DNA from: Pelodera strongyloides | Taxonomy: Eukaryota; Nematoda; Chromadorea; Rhabditida; Rhabditidae | NCBI GenBank assembly: GCA_036852015.1 | Contig: JAANDG010000048.1 | Span: forward strand, 1 to 64,000 | DNA: 64,000 bases | Direction of reading: 5' to 3' | Shown: one piece after another, positions 14,491 to 22,975 of the stretch | Layout: every line of letters starts with the position of its first letter | Numbering within the stretch: the first letter of the stretch is position 1 | Notes under the pieces: generated by a model | Database searches by the model: none | What the model saw: only the letters and a program-made list of their open reading frames with translations | What the model was told of the DNA's origin: nothing | Program-made: the position numbers and the translations under genes

Positions 14491-17400
14491 TATTATTATT
14501 AGTTCTTTCATCAAATCATCTACTCAATCTAAAATCACACATCATATTTGAGTAACTTAACAGTATTTAATAATCAATAAAAACAATTTTAACTTTGTAT
14601 TTCCCTGATATTCGGTGTTGATTTAGTGCCGTTTCCCCACATTATTTCCAACTACAACTTTTCGGTATATTTGAACAAATGTAAATAAGCGAGAAAAAAT
14701 TGGACTAAAATCTAAAATGGTTACCGTATCACGACAAAATTCGACACATCGAAAACGATTGTTGCTTTCTGGAAACGAAAAGGAAGGTAGGAAATGAATA
14801 TGGATCGGACTTTTTTTATTTTGTGTCTTACCGTATTCCGTTTTCTATGTTACTGTAGGTTTATGAGCCCGAGCGTTCTAGTATACATACTGTAGTTTGT
14901 ATCTTCATCACGGATATACCGTAGTACATGGATTGTGTTTAAACAACAGCATTTTGTGTATGGTACAGTAGTTGCGTTACCGTGAAAATTATACTTTGGC
15001 ATACCGTACATTTATACTTACGACGGACTGGCACTTGCGTAACGAGATTAATTGTAAATTTGCAAATCCGATTTTTAACGTAAAAAGCAGGTTTGCATTA
15101 CAGAGACTATTCGAAGCTTGTATTATTTTAATAAAATAGTGTGTTTCTTAAAACACTAACGAAATTCACACTTCTAACAGTATGGGCACTTGTTACAAAT
15201 ACGTTTTGACCGAAGTTTCAATCCCACAAATTATTTCAACAGCAGTAGAAAATGTTATATTGCATTTTGTAGATCAAAATGGTGGTACTTGTAGAACAAA
15301 ATATTTTATGTATTTCAAAATGGTCATTTACAGCTCACAACTCAGAACGGTATTGTATATCAAAATGGGAATGGTACTTTAGATCAAAGTGTTACTTGTA
15401 GATCAAAATTCTACATTATAGATCAAAATGGTACTTGTAGATCAAAGCTCATCCTCCCTATTTTCAGTTCTCGACCTGATCTACTGGCGTGATCCGAAGA
15501 AGTCAGGAGTGGCTCTCTGCCTCACTCTGCTCGCTCTCATCGTCCTTGCCAAGTTAGTTCATTTTTTCCAAGTTAGTTTAGTTTTTTGGATTTATTGATT
15601 GATTTTGTGGTTTATTGATTGATTTGTTTTCTGTTTATTGATTATGCCCTGTACTGTACACCGAGTACGTCTGAATGCTAACACTACAAATATAGTATAA
15701 TAATAATTCCTCTCTAGAGTCTGTAGGGTGTTACCATGACTCCCATAAACGGCACTGCAATTTCTCCCTTTCAAATGTAGTACAGTACTTTCTCCCTTCA
15801 AGGTGTCATACTGTAGCTCCGCCCTTTCAGATACCCTCTGCTCAGCGTCGTCGCCTACACCTCACTTCTTGTTCTTGGTGCCACTCTCGGATTCAGAATC
15901 TTCAAGGTATGATTTGTGTTCGTTCGTGCTGATGGGCTTTGTGCGCGATTACTATCAATATTTGAATATTTATTATACTCATTAAAAGAGCGCAATGCCG
16001 TGCGAGACGATGAAAAAGAAAAATCAAAGCAGAATATAGATACTTGCATATAATTTGCGCCAACATCATATAGATGACAATTAGTTGTAAGTTACGGAGT
16101 TACGGTATCTTCCGGTATACGGGTATACGGAACGGGGCCGTAGCTGTAAGTTGTAACTGTAGGTCGCCCCGTGCCGAGCCTTAGTACTTAGGCTTAGGAA
16201 TTCAGACGGCAAATTTGCACATAATTGGTTTTGACACCTTCAGCTGTTGTTATTGTTTCTAGAAATTCAGACTACTTACAATATGGTATGGTACTATATT
16301 TACAATATCTGTTATCTCTTTCAGGCCGTCGAGTCGCAGATCAAGAAGACCGAGGGCGGTAACCCCTTCCAGAACCTCCTCGAGCACGAGCTCTCCCTTC
16401 CCCAGGAAAAGGTTCACGAGCAGGTGGGGTCATTTTTCGTTATCTTGATTTTGACAATTACATTTTGCTATTAATACTGTCATATTATTTCTTTTTTATA
16501 TCTGTACTTTTCTTTATACATTATTTGTGTTTATTGTAGAGTCTTCCCGTATTGTCCTTACTTTATAAAATAAAATGTAGTGTAGAATGGCGCAATCATT
16601 GAAAGTTATAGACAAACAACTATTAGAATATAGACCAATGCCAGTAGTACTCTATTTGGTGTCCCGTGTCTGAAATACACTGCCTAGCGCCACCCTGCTT
16701 TAGGTAGGGTTTTGGTTTCAATTTATGAAGAATATCCGTTCTAGGTTGATGTGCTCGTTGAGCATGGACAAGTGTTGGCCAACCAGACCCGCAGGCTCTT
16801 CCTCGTTGAGAGTATTGTCGACTCCGTCAAGGTGAGCATGTCGTTTTGCAGTCTGGCATTTTTGTAGTTTTTGTAATCAATTTTATGGGCTGGTCAATAT
16901 TGCGCCCTTTGACATTTTGTATACGGCGGTTTCCTGGGTGCTGGGTGCACTTGGCCCACTAGTTCGCTTGATTGAATATGCAAAGATAATATATTAGAAA
17001 GCTTCAAAAAAATCAATATGTTCATCAATCGATCGATATTCAGTTCGGTCTGCTTCTCTGGTCTCTCACCTACATCAGTGCCTGGTTCTCTGGATTCGGA
17101 CTCCTCATCCTTGGTGAGTGCAAATTATCCATTTCCTTTCGGTTTTCTTTCTTTTTTTCGGCTTTTCGACTTTCTGAATTTCTTTCAAACCAGCGTACGT
17201 AGGTCGAAATCTTGTCCGCTTCCGTGTGTTCACGTCAGTTTTCGCTCGTATCCGCATAGATACAAACATTTTCCGCGGTCGTCTGTATCATGTCTCTAAA
17301 CGTTGGCACGTAGTTTCTGCCTAACTCAAAGCGGTTTACATGCGTGTCCACACCTAGGTGGCCAAACTTTGAAGTGTATTATCGAATTATTTCAAAGCCA

Positions 17401-17955
17401 TGTGTCGCCTAACGCTCAGCACCTCTGCGATCAAGTCATATGCTTTAAAGCATATATTTTAACTACCCTTGAATAAAGGAGCACGCTGGCGTAACGTATT
17501 TATTTATTTATTCATTGCAGTCGTGCTCGGTGTCTTCTCCATCCCCAAGGTCTACGAGGTCTACCAGGAGCCCATCGATCAGCACCTCGGCATGATCAAG
17601 GGACACATCGACAACGTCACCAATGTGTACGTTTCTTTCCTTTTTCTTCTTTCTGCGATTTTTGTTTTATTAATCCTAGGTGATGCCTCATGATAGTTCG
17701 TTCTACTAGCCTGGAGAATGTTTAGTTATCAGTGAAAATGCAATCTCTGTCTTTTTGCAATCTTTGTATCGATCATTATTCTTCTAAACTAATTCGAATT
17801 ATTTTTGCTCATTATTTTTGTTTGAATTGAACATTATAAAAATTATCGAATACTATTTCGAATAAGTATATTTTTTGTTCTTTTGCAGCCTCGAGGAGAA
17901 GCTGCCCTTCCTGAAGCGTGCTGCTGCTGCTGAGCCCGAGAAAAAGGATCAATAA
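2393..17955 (+). CDS. reticulon (reticulon homology domain protein), long isoform
   Basis: Reticulons insert two hydrophobic hairpins in the ER membrane and shape tubules. The spliced model joins 2393-3221, 3476-3550, 15468-15552, 15831-15906, 16325-16423, 16745-16831, 17044-17113, 17521-17626 and 17889-17955, all GT-AG, giving 497 aa in one frame. Residues 1-300 are a hydrophilic, Ser-rich acidic N-terminus with a six-Ser run before DSEPYE. The reticulon homology domain starts about residue 302 with VLDLIYWRDPKKSG. It has a first hydrophobic hairpin, a roughly 66-residue loop (from AVESQIKKTEGGNPF onward), a second hairpin (FGLLLWSLTYISAWF), and ends KKDQ, a dilysine ER-retrieval signal. I chose the start at 2393 because a splice acceptor lies two bases upstream. 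The 3551-15467 intron is 12 kb and holds further candidate first exons. No AATAAA lies close after the stop; one occurs at 18752. The family call is very secure and the long first exon fairly so. Confidence 0.9.
3476..3550 (+). CDS. reticulon cassette exon (phase 1-1)
   Basis: A 75-base exon between TTTCAG and GTAAGA. In frame it encodes a peptide containing HSSSGPWVDFKTVDPR. Both ends are in phase 1, so the exon can be included or skipped without changing the frame. It links the acidic first exon (ending AAA G at 3221) to the homology-domain exon at 15468. The conserved-looking residues and strong donor make it convincing. Confidence 0.7.
4128..4489. mobile_element. foldback element, family F2
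   Basis: Starts TTAAAGGGATCAGCTCACC and ends with its reverse complement. The arms, about 170 bp each, pair nearly perfectly around a short loop near 4300-4320. TTAA is at both ends. No coding capacity. It lies in the 12-kb reticulon intron. Confidence 0.88.
5033..5157. mobile_element. TTAA MITE, subfamily B (AAAGYGATATA ends)
   Basis: Begins TTAAAGTGATATAACGGGCG with TTTTTGAAACGTATGTTGG and ends ATAACGCTTTAA. It is a shorter relative of family A, with AGYGATAT in place of AGCGAAAT at the ends. Confidence 0.6.
5341..5566. repeat. tandem duplication of about 117 bp
   Basis: Two adjacent copies (starting about 5341 and 5460), each containing TTAGTTTTTGCAGACTT, then TGTGTACAGCGCCCTATTTG, then ACGAACATCAGCATG. 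The offset is 119 at the left end and 116 further right, so there is a 3-base indel. The open frame through it is not supported as a gene. Confidence 0.85.
5800..7270. other. intronic DNA with GA/CT-rich tracts, no exon seen
   Basis: GA-rich tracts at about 5800-5960 and a CT-rich tract at about 7185-7220 are each flanked by GGGACC / GGCCCAAT-type sequence. They may be diverged, oppositely oriented copies of one repeat, but the boundaries are not clear. No exon is supported. Confidence 0.4.
7949..8132 (-). mobile_element. TTAA MITE family A, copy 2
   Basis: Complete copy, TTAAAGCGAAATACCGGCC to its reverse complement, with TTAA at both ends. The internal segment (ATGCAAATGA, AATTAGAATAAAAA) is in reverse orientation relative to copy 1. 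Confidence 0.92.
9258..9333. repeat. tandem duplication of about 39 bp
   Basis: Two adjacent copies of a unit starting TAATGAACCTGGGGTTTACT and running into CTTTAAAATTTTCC. The unit resembles the terminus of a TTAA element (…ACTCCCTTTAA). Confidence 0.8.
10237..10283 (+). repeat. tandem duplication of the start-codon context
   Basis: Two copies of CATTTTGTAGTTTGATCATG followed by TCG (the first has one extra T), at 10237-10260 and 10261-10283. Each copy carries a TTTTGTAG acceptor-like site and an ATG. The first ATG (10255) meets a stop six codons later; the second (10278) opens the alternative reticulon exon. Confidence 0.85.
10278..10443 (+). CDS. candidate alternative first coding exon of the reticulon gene
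   Basis: ATG at 10278 opens a 166-base exon ending AAG GAA G before GTTGGT, in phase 1. This is the phase needed by the homology-domain exon at 15468; joined directly it gives 251 aa. The encoded N-terminus (starting MSKAGAVARGLYALIAF) has two hydrophobic stretches and ends with basic KDAIKHRKE, so it could add a further membrane segment to the reticulon. The even codon use and lack of repeats favour a real exon. It could instead belong to another transcript. Confidence 0.55.
10471..10652. mobile_element. TTAA MITE, subfamily B
   Basis: Starts TTAAAGCGATATAGCACCCG and GTTCTTGAAACCAATGTTGG, and ends TTTTCCGCTTTAA. TTAA is at both ends. It begins 28 bases after the donor of the exon at 10278-10443. 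Confidence 0.55.
12253..12334 (+). CDS. candidate alternative first coding exon of the reticulon gene
   Basis: An 82-base exon from ATG to a strong GTAAGA donor, ending in phase 1. It encodes a short basic-then-acidic N-terminus (MVQAKVGGRKGKQ, ending AEDFPGK). Joined to 15468 it gives a 223-aa short reticulon, the usual size of compact invertebrate forms. Confidence 0.6.
12843..13058 (-). mobile_element. tRNA-derived SINE, copy 1
   Basis: On the minus strand it carries a tRNA-like head with a B box (GGTTCGATTCC on that strand, at about 13019-13030). A body follows that matches the SINE at 49088: segments such as CACCAAAGGTGCAAAAATTG, GGTAGCTGGGTAAAACTGG, CGGAGATAAATCG and TGGCC.GTATG. It is therefore the same family in opposite orientation. 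Confidence 0.8.
14441..14501. repeat. poly-T tract followed by (ATT)n
   Basis: About 45 T residues with few interruptions, then TTATTATTATTATT. Read on the minus strand this is an A-rich tail, so the end of a degenerate retroposed sequence is possible. Nothing recognisable adjoins it. Confidence 0.8.
14717..14786 (+). CDS. possible alternative first coding exon of the reticulon gene
   Basis: ATG to a GTAGGA donor, 70 bases, phase 1. It encodes a basic 23-residue start (MVTVSRQNSTHRKR, ending NEKE) that joins in frame to the exon at 15468. It is shorter and less distinctive than the other first exons; a chance open frame is a real alternative. Confidence 0.35.
15269..15447. repeat. degenerate ~20-bp tandem repeat before the shared reticulon exons
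   Basis: Repeats of TAGATCAAAATGGTACTTG with variation; TAGATCAAA recurs at roughly 20-base spacing near 15380, 15400, 15420 and 15438, and again near 15270. It ends about 20 bases before the acceptor at 15467. Confidence 0.75.
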
Positions 17956-18607
17956 ATCGATATTTTTAAATTATTGATTGGTTTGAAAGACTAGTCAGAC
18001 TAGAGGAACTTACGCCCAGTATACGTTGACCTTTTCAGCTTTTAACTCAAATTGCCATTTATTTTTATGTTTATTTTTTTTTGCGTTTTTCTCTTTGCCA
18101 TTCTGCACCTTGTTTTACTTTTAAAATATTTTATTTTGAAAAAAAAAATCGAAAAGCCCAAAAAGAAGATCATTTGCTGTACGAAAAATACTGGTTTTTG
18201 AAACTTTGTATACTAGAATTTCTTTAGTTTTACTAGTTTTGAAATCCGGATTTTAGTGGAAAGGTTTTTTTATTACATTTTGTAAGCTTACACAAATCTG
18301 CTATTTTGCATACTTGTCTGTATTTAGATTCGTATCGTTTTTCGTTTTTCGTTTCTTTTTTTTTAATTTCAGGCTTACTGCAACGCGTGTCTTTATTCGT
18401 CTTTTTGTTTATGCTAATTTACTCAAAGAGTGCTAAGCTAGTTGAGCAGTTATCGATTGATCAAGGCAATTACCATAAAGCCAATTATTGATTTTAATGA
18501 GGCTACGGATTGACTTACCTGATCGTGTAATTCACAAGCATAACTTAAAATTCTTATTTTTTTTCAATTGCCTGCGCTTACCGTGATCCATTGAAGCCAA
18601 TTTTGTT

Positions 18608-18691
18608 TTAAAGGGAATGAACCCCTGTTTATTAGTTAGTGCTTAAGGAGCTAGTGACTGTACTTATAACCTAGGGCTCTATTCCCTTTAA
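18608..18691. mobile_element. small TTAA foldback element
   Basis: 84 bp from TTAAAGGGAATGAACCCC to GGGCTCTATTCCCTTTAA. Short terminal inverted repeats with TTAA at both ends and the AGGG terminus shared with families F1 and F2. Confidence 0.6.
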
Positions 18692-18834
18692 TCTTTTCAC
18701 TCTTAAAATTTATTCCACCAAAATGTACTGTTGTTTGTGCATGTTTTTATCAATAAAATAATTTTGAATTTGTAGCAGTTTATGCAATGAGCTAACAATA
18801 GGAATTGTGCTAAACTTAATATAAGCAAAGCGAA

Positions 18835-18979
18835 ATACCGGCCGGTTTTTGAAACACCGAGTACACCAGCATAATTATGCGTCTTATGAAAATGAACATA
18901 AATTAAAATAAAAAATCGAGCAACTAAGCATAAATACATAAGAATTCAGTTGTCCACGATGCCGGCCGGTATTTCGATT
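18835..18979 (-). mobile_element. TTAA MITE family A, copy 3 (diverged ends)
   Basis: GCGAAATACCGGCCGG at the left and CCGGCCGGTATTTCG at the right, with the reverse-orientation core. The TTAA sites are lost. Confidence 0.85.
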
Positions 18980-19828
18980 GACAAAAAAAAGGATTGCGGC
19001 AAGATTTAACGTAAACGCGGCACTGAAGCTGAATCCTTGGAGTTGACAAAACAATAATACGACGGGACTAGTTTAAACCAATAAACTTGCCGTTGGCTAT
19101 GCAGCGTTGTTGTCTGTAGTTTGATGCGTGCACAGTACCAAAGCACAACTACCGTAGTGTAAAGTGTAAAGTAGCGCGCATTAGGGCCGGCCTAGCGTTG
19201 CGCTGCAATATATTACAGTTTTTCAGGCGTAGAAATTGTATAATACCACCCCGAATCCCCCATCCATTAACTAATTGCTGTGCCCCCCTATATGGCTTGT
19301 TACAACGAAAACGAGGAAGTATGTGCATTTTTGATAGAAAAACTGCTGAATTTTACATGAACATCGCCAGCACTGCCAAAAACAACCCCCGGAACCAAAA
19401 TTTTTTATTTTAATCATAATCGAGGAAAAAATTAAAAATTATGCATTCCATATGGGAGTATTTCTGTGATGCATTTGGGTATCCATTTCATTCGATGTCT
19501 CCTAATATCGAATCAATAAACTAATATAAAACTCGAAAAACTGAAATTTTTTGGTAACTGTGACGTAATTATTCATAATTTCCTTTTTTACTCTGTTGAA
19601 AGGAAATGACCATCCATTCCAATTATTGACAATTTCCCTTTTGCAGCATTTGCACGTATCAATGGGCAATTATCATAATTGTTTGGCTGTACGGATGCTT
19701 TAATCAAATATTGGAAAACTTTTACGAAAGTTTACTCTTATTTTCACCATAAGCTCTTTTACGCTGTGTTTCCACCTTTTTTAGTTTTTTTGCCGCACGC
19801 TCTAGATTTTGTCGGGCTCTTTCTGATT

Positions 19829-20010
19829 TTAAAGCGAAATGCCTGCCGGTTTTTGAAACTCATCCTGGACAGCTGAATTCTTACGTATTTATGTAAAGTT
19901 GCTCGAATTTATCTCGTTTTTTTATTCTAATTTATGTTCATTTGCATAAGCTGCGTGAGAACGCCGATGTGCTCGATGTGTTTCAAAAACCGGCCGGTAT
20001 CTCGCTTTAA
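19829..20010 (+). mobile_element. TTAA MITE family A, copy 4
   Basis: Complete: TTAAAGCGAAATGCCTGCCG to CCGGCCGGTATCTCGCTTTAA, with TTAA at both ends and a forward core. Confidence 0.92.
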
Positions 20011-20355
20011 CGCGCTCCTTTTTGCACACGTATTTCACCGATCAGGATTTTCCCACGTAGTCTCAACGATGCAAACGCTGCTTTCAGACGTTATAAAGTT
20101 AACAACAAACTTCGTAATTTGGCTATCAAAACTCTAACAGCGCCAATCTTGGCTTACATTGCAAGGGTTTCTATTAATATGTTTTTTTTTCGTGATGTTA
20201 CATTGTCTCCAATTAATTGTTGGTATTTTTAAGAGAATAATGCCACTCTTGATTCTTGTCGACTCGGATTCAAATAAGGACACAGAGGTATGTGTTGTCA
20301 GTGTGTGTCCTAATACTAGTCCAACTTATTTTCAGCCTGTTTCTAAAGATAACTC

Positions 20356-20394
20356 AAGCCTAAGCCTAAGCCTAAGCCTTAGCCTAAGCGTAAG
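20356..20394 (-). repeat. interstitial telomere-like (TTAGGC)n stretch
   Basis: About six units of AAGCCT with a few substitutions, which reads (TTAGGC)n on the minus strand. TTAGGC is the nematode telomere unit. A second patch lies at 23024-23050. Confidence 0.8.
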
Positions 20395-20438
20395 TCAGAA
20401 GAGCATCCCTACAAAATATAAATTCTACTTCTTTTTAG

Positions 20439-20604
20439 TTAAAGCGAAATACTGTTCATTTTTTGAAACGCATCGTGGGCAACTGAATTCTCACGTATTT
20501 ATGCTATAACTCGATTTTTTATTCTTTATGTTCATTTGCATAAGCTGCATAAGAATGCTGGTGTACTCGATGTGTTTCAAAAACTGGTCGATATTTCGCT
20601 TTAA
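20439..20604 (+). mobile_element. TTAA MITE family A, copy 5
   Basis: TTAAAGCGAAATACTG… to …GATATTTCGCTTTAA with TTAA at both ends and a forward core. The CCGGCCGG centre of the terminal repeat has mutated. Confidence 0.88.
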
Positions 20605-21558
20605 TCTAACATTGCAGTCAATGTAAATATTTGTCTTTTTTTACTTGTTCAAACGACATTTTGCCGAGGGCTTTTAAACAAATTATTGCCGATCCACTTC
20701 ACTTCAGTGCTTTTTACTTGACTGAAACACGTAGGAAAGATGACTCGACTTTTATTTCGTTATTTTTTTTTTGAATAATTTGAAAACGCGGAGAGTTTTT
20801 GGCTATTTTATACCCATATAAAAAAAATGAGTGTTGTATTTTTTTGCCTTCAAACTGCATGAAACAGCCTGAACTTCCACTGAAATAGTTCTGCTATTTC
20901 AACTTGACTGACAAAGATGACCGACGAAAGTTCAGCACTCAGCGAGTGTGAACTGAGGACCAAAAATGAACGAATGAACAATATTACGAATTATATTCAG
21001 TAACCAACACCGATCTATTATAATACTTTATTATACAATAGATAGGGAAGACAAAGGTTGAAGCGTAGATCTTCTTGTTGAGCTGTTGTCGAGGGTTCTT
21101 CCTTATTCGAAAGTCCTCTCGCTGGTGTAGTTGTCTCGGGCTTCTCGTTGGAGTGTAGAGCGTAGTGTAGTGTAGACCTCAGCCGTAGTCTCAGGAGTCT
21201 CGTCGGAGCTACTCGTATGAGTCTCCTCGTTAGCTCTTTTCGTTCGCTTATATTACACTACTTCGTATGCTAATTTACCTATTTGAATTCTAGCATTTAT
21301 ACGTATTTGTAGTTTCACTACACATCCGTTACACTGCACAATGGGTTTCTGCATATAAAACTAACTTATTGTTAGTCAGGCGCATATTCTAGCGAAAATA
21401 TGTAACTTGTCGAGTTTTAGATGTTACCTATTTTAACAGTAATTTTGCTCAATTTCTAATGTGTTTCTACGGAAGAAAATACAGAAAAAAACATTGCTCA
21501 AATCTCAAATTAGCACGCTCTCTTACCATAGTGGGATGTTGCTTTTTTACACGGTCAC

Positions 21559-21978
21559 TTAAAGGGACAGGCCCACCGATCTAAACCTACGATTATTATT
21601 TGTTTATAATTCATAAAAATTGTATTTATTATAATATATACAAACTAAATATTATTCAGATTCACCATGGGGAAGTTTTTCCTATGAGCTTTCCTTACAG
21701 AAGGTATCGTAGACAGGTTATTTGCATAGTCATTTTCATACACACCTTTGTCGGAAAGGGAAGTTAAGTCGTTTGCATATCCACATCAAAGGTGTGTATG
21801 CAAATGATTGTGCAAATGACCTGTCTACGGTACCTTCTGTAAGGAAAACTCACAGGAAAAACTTCCCCATGGTGAATCTGAATAATATTTAGTTTGTATA
21901 TATTATAATAAATACCCTTTTTATGAATTATGAACAAATAATAAACGTAGGTTTATATCGGTGGGCCTGTCCCTTTAA
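21559..21978. mobile_element. foldback element, family F1, copy 2
   Basis: TTAAAGGGACAGGCCCACC to its reverse complement. The outer arms match copy 1 at 1697 (GTTTATT / TTATAATATAT blocks), while the inner arms (for example CACCATGGGGAAGTTTTTCC) are unrelated to copy 1. TTAA is at both ends, and the right one is shared with the adjoining family-A element. Confidence 0.85.
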
Positions 21979-22154
21979 GGCGAAACACCGGCCGGTTTTT
22001 GAAACGCATCGAGTACTCCATCATTCTTATGCAGCTTATGCAAATGACCGTAAATTAGAATAAAAAATCGAGCTAAATTCGGACAGATTAGCATAAATAC
22101 TACGATTTCAGTTCGCCACGTGCGTTTCAAAAACCGGCCGGTATTTCGCTTTAA
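21975..22154 (-). mobile_element. TTAA MITE family A, copy 6
   Basis: TTAAGGCGAAACACCGGCCG to CCGGCCGGTATTTCGCTTTAA with a reverse-orientation core. It abuts foldback F1 copy 2 and shares its TTAA. Confidence 0.9.
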
Positions 22155-22975
22155 ACCCAGTGCTTGAGAAAGTTGGACTCTGAAGCCGAACAGATACACT
22201 CTATTTAGTCCGTGTTTGGCCGGAAACCTTATTTGTTTTGGAATGTGATTTTTCTGTTTTTCTGTCTGAGCAGACAGCACAAAAAAGAGCCTGACGACTT
22301 TGAACTTGACGCAAAGTTTCGCGTTGTAACATGAGTAGCATAGGAAGCAAAAACATAAAGATCTGCCTTTTTCCTAAAGATTTTTTAATTCTTTCCTTTT
22401 CTTCGGCATGCGTAATTGTTGGCGTGCTGTCGGTGGGAGAAACAAAATGTCAAATTATAGTAATTATTGCACACATCGGATCGTAGAAATGAAAACTCAG
22501 TCAGAGGAATTGGAACAGGAGCCTCGAAAAGTTACCCATCAATGAAGATATGCTAATTTCTTTTATACCGTTTCTTTTGCAGTCCATTTGTATAATGATC
22601 TAATTCTCGCATCCCTCCTTTCTCTCACTCTCTCTCTCCCTCTAGAGGGAATGTATGGTGTAAAAACTATGATTTACTCTTGAAGTTTCGAGTAGGTTCT
22701 TTCTTTATGAACCCCATTACCATGCGCAGTGTTTTGCTATTCCTCCTACTTGTAAGAACCATAAATTCCCAGAAAATATTAGATGTGTCATAGGCCGATC
22801 CCTAAATTAATGCAACCCGCAATTATCCTAATGGCACCACTTATTATTGCTAATTATCATAATTGCGCAGTAGTCGACCGACCAACGACAAGAAAACTAT
22901 TGGCTGCAAATATACACATGGATTCTGCATATTAATTTCTGCCTAAACTGGTTCAAGCTTTAGCATTACCCTAAA

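Larger units (their letters stand above)
17956..22975. other. intergenic region between the reticulon and the membrane-protein gene
   Basis: No exon I can support. It holds the reticulon 3' UTR (an AATAAA at 18752), a small foldback, five family-A/F1 elements listed separately, a TTAGGC-type stretch at 20356 and a CT-rich patch at about 22615-22645. The short open frames are AT-rich and carry no family signature. Confidence 0.6.

Noticed and set aside
20356..20394. A CRISPR-like or coding repeat
   Set aside because: There are no spacers; the unit is the 6-base telomere-type repeat.
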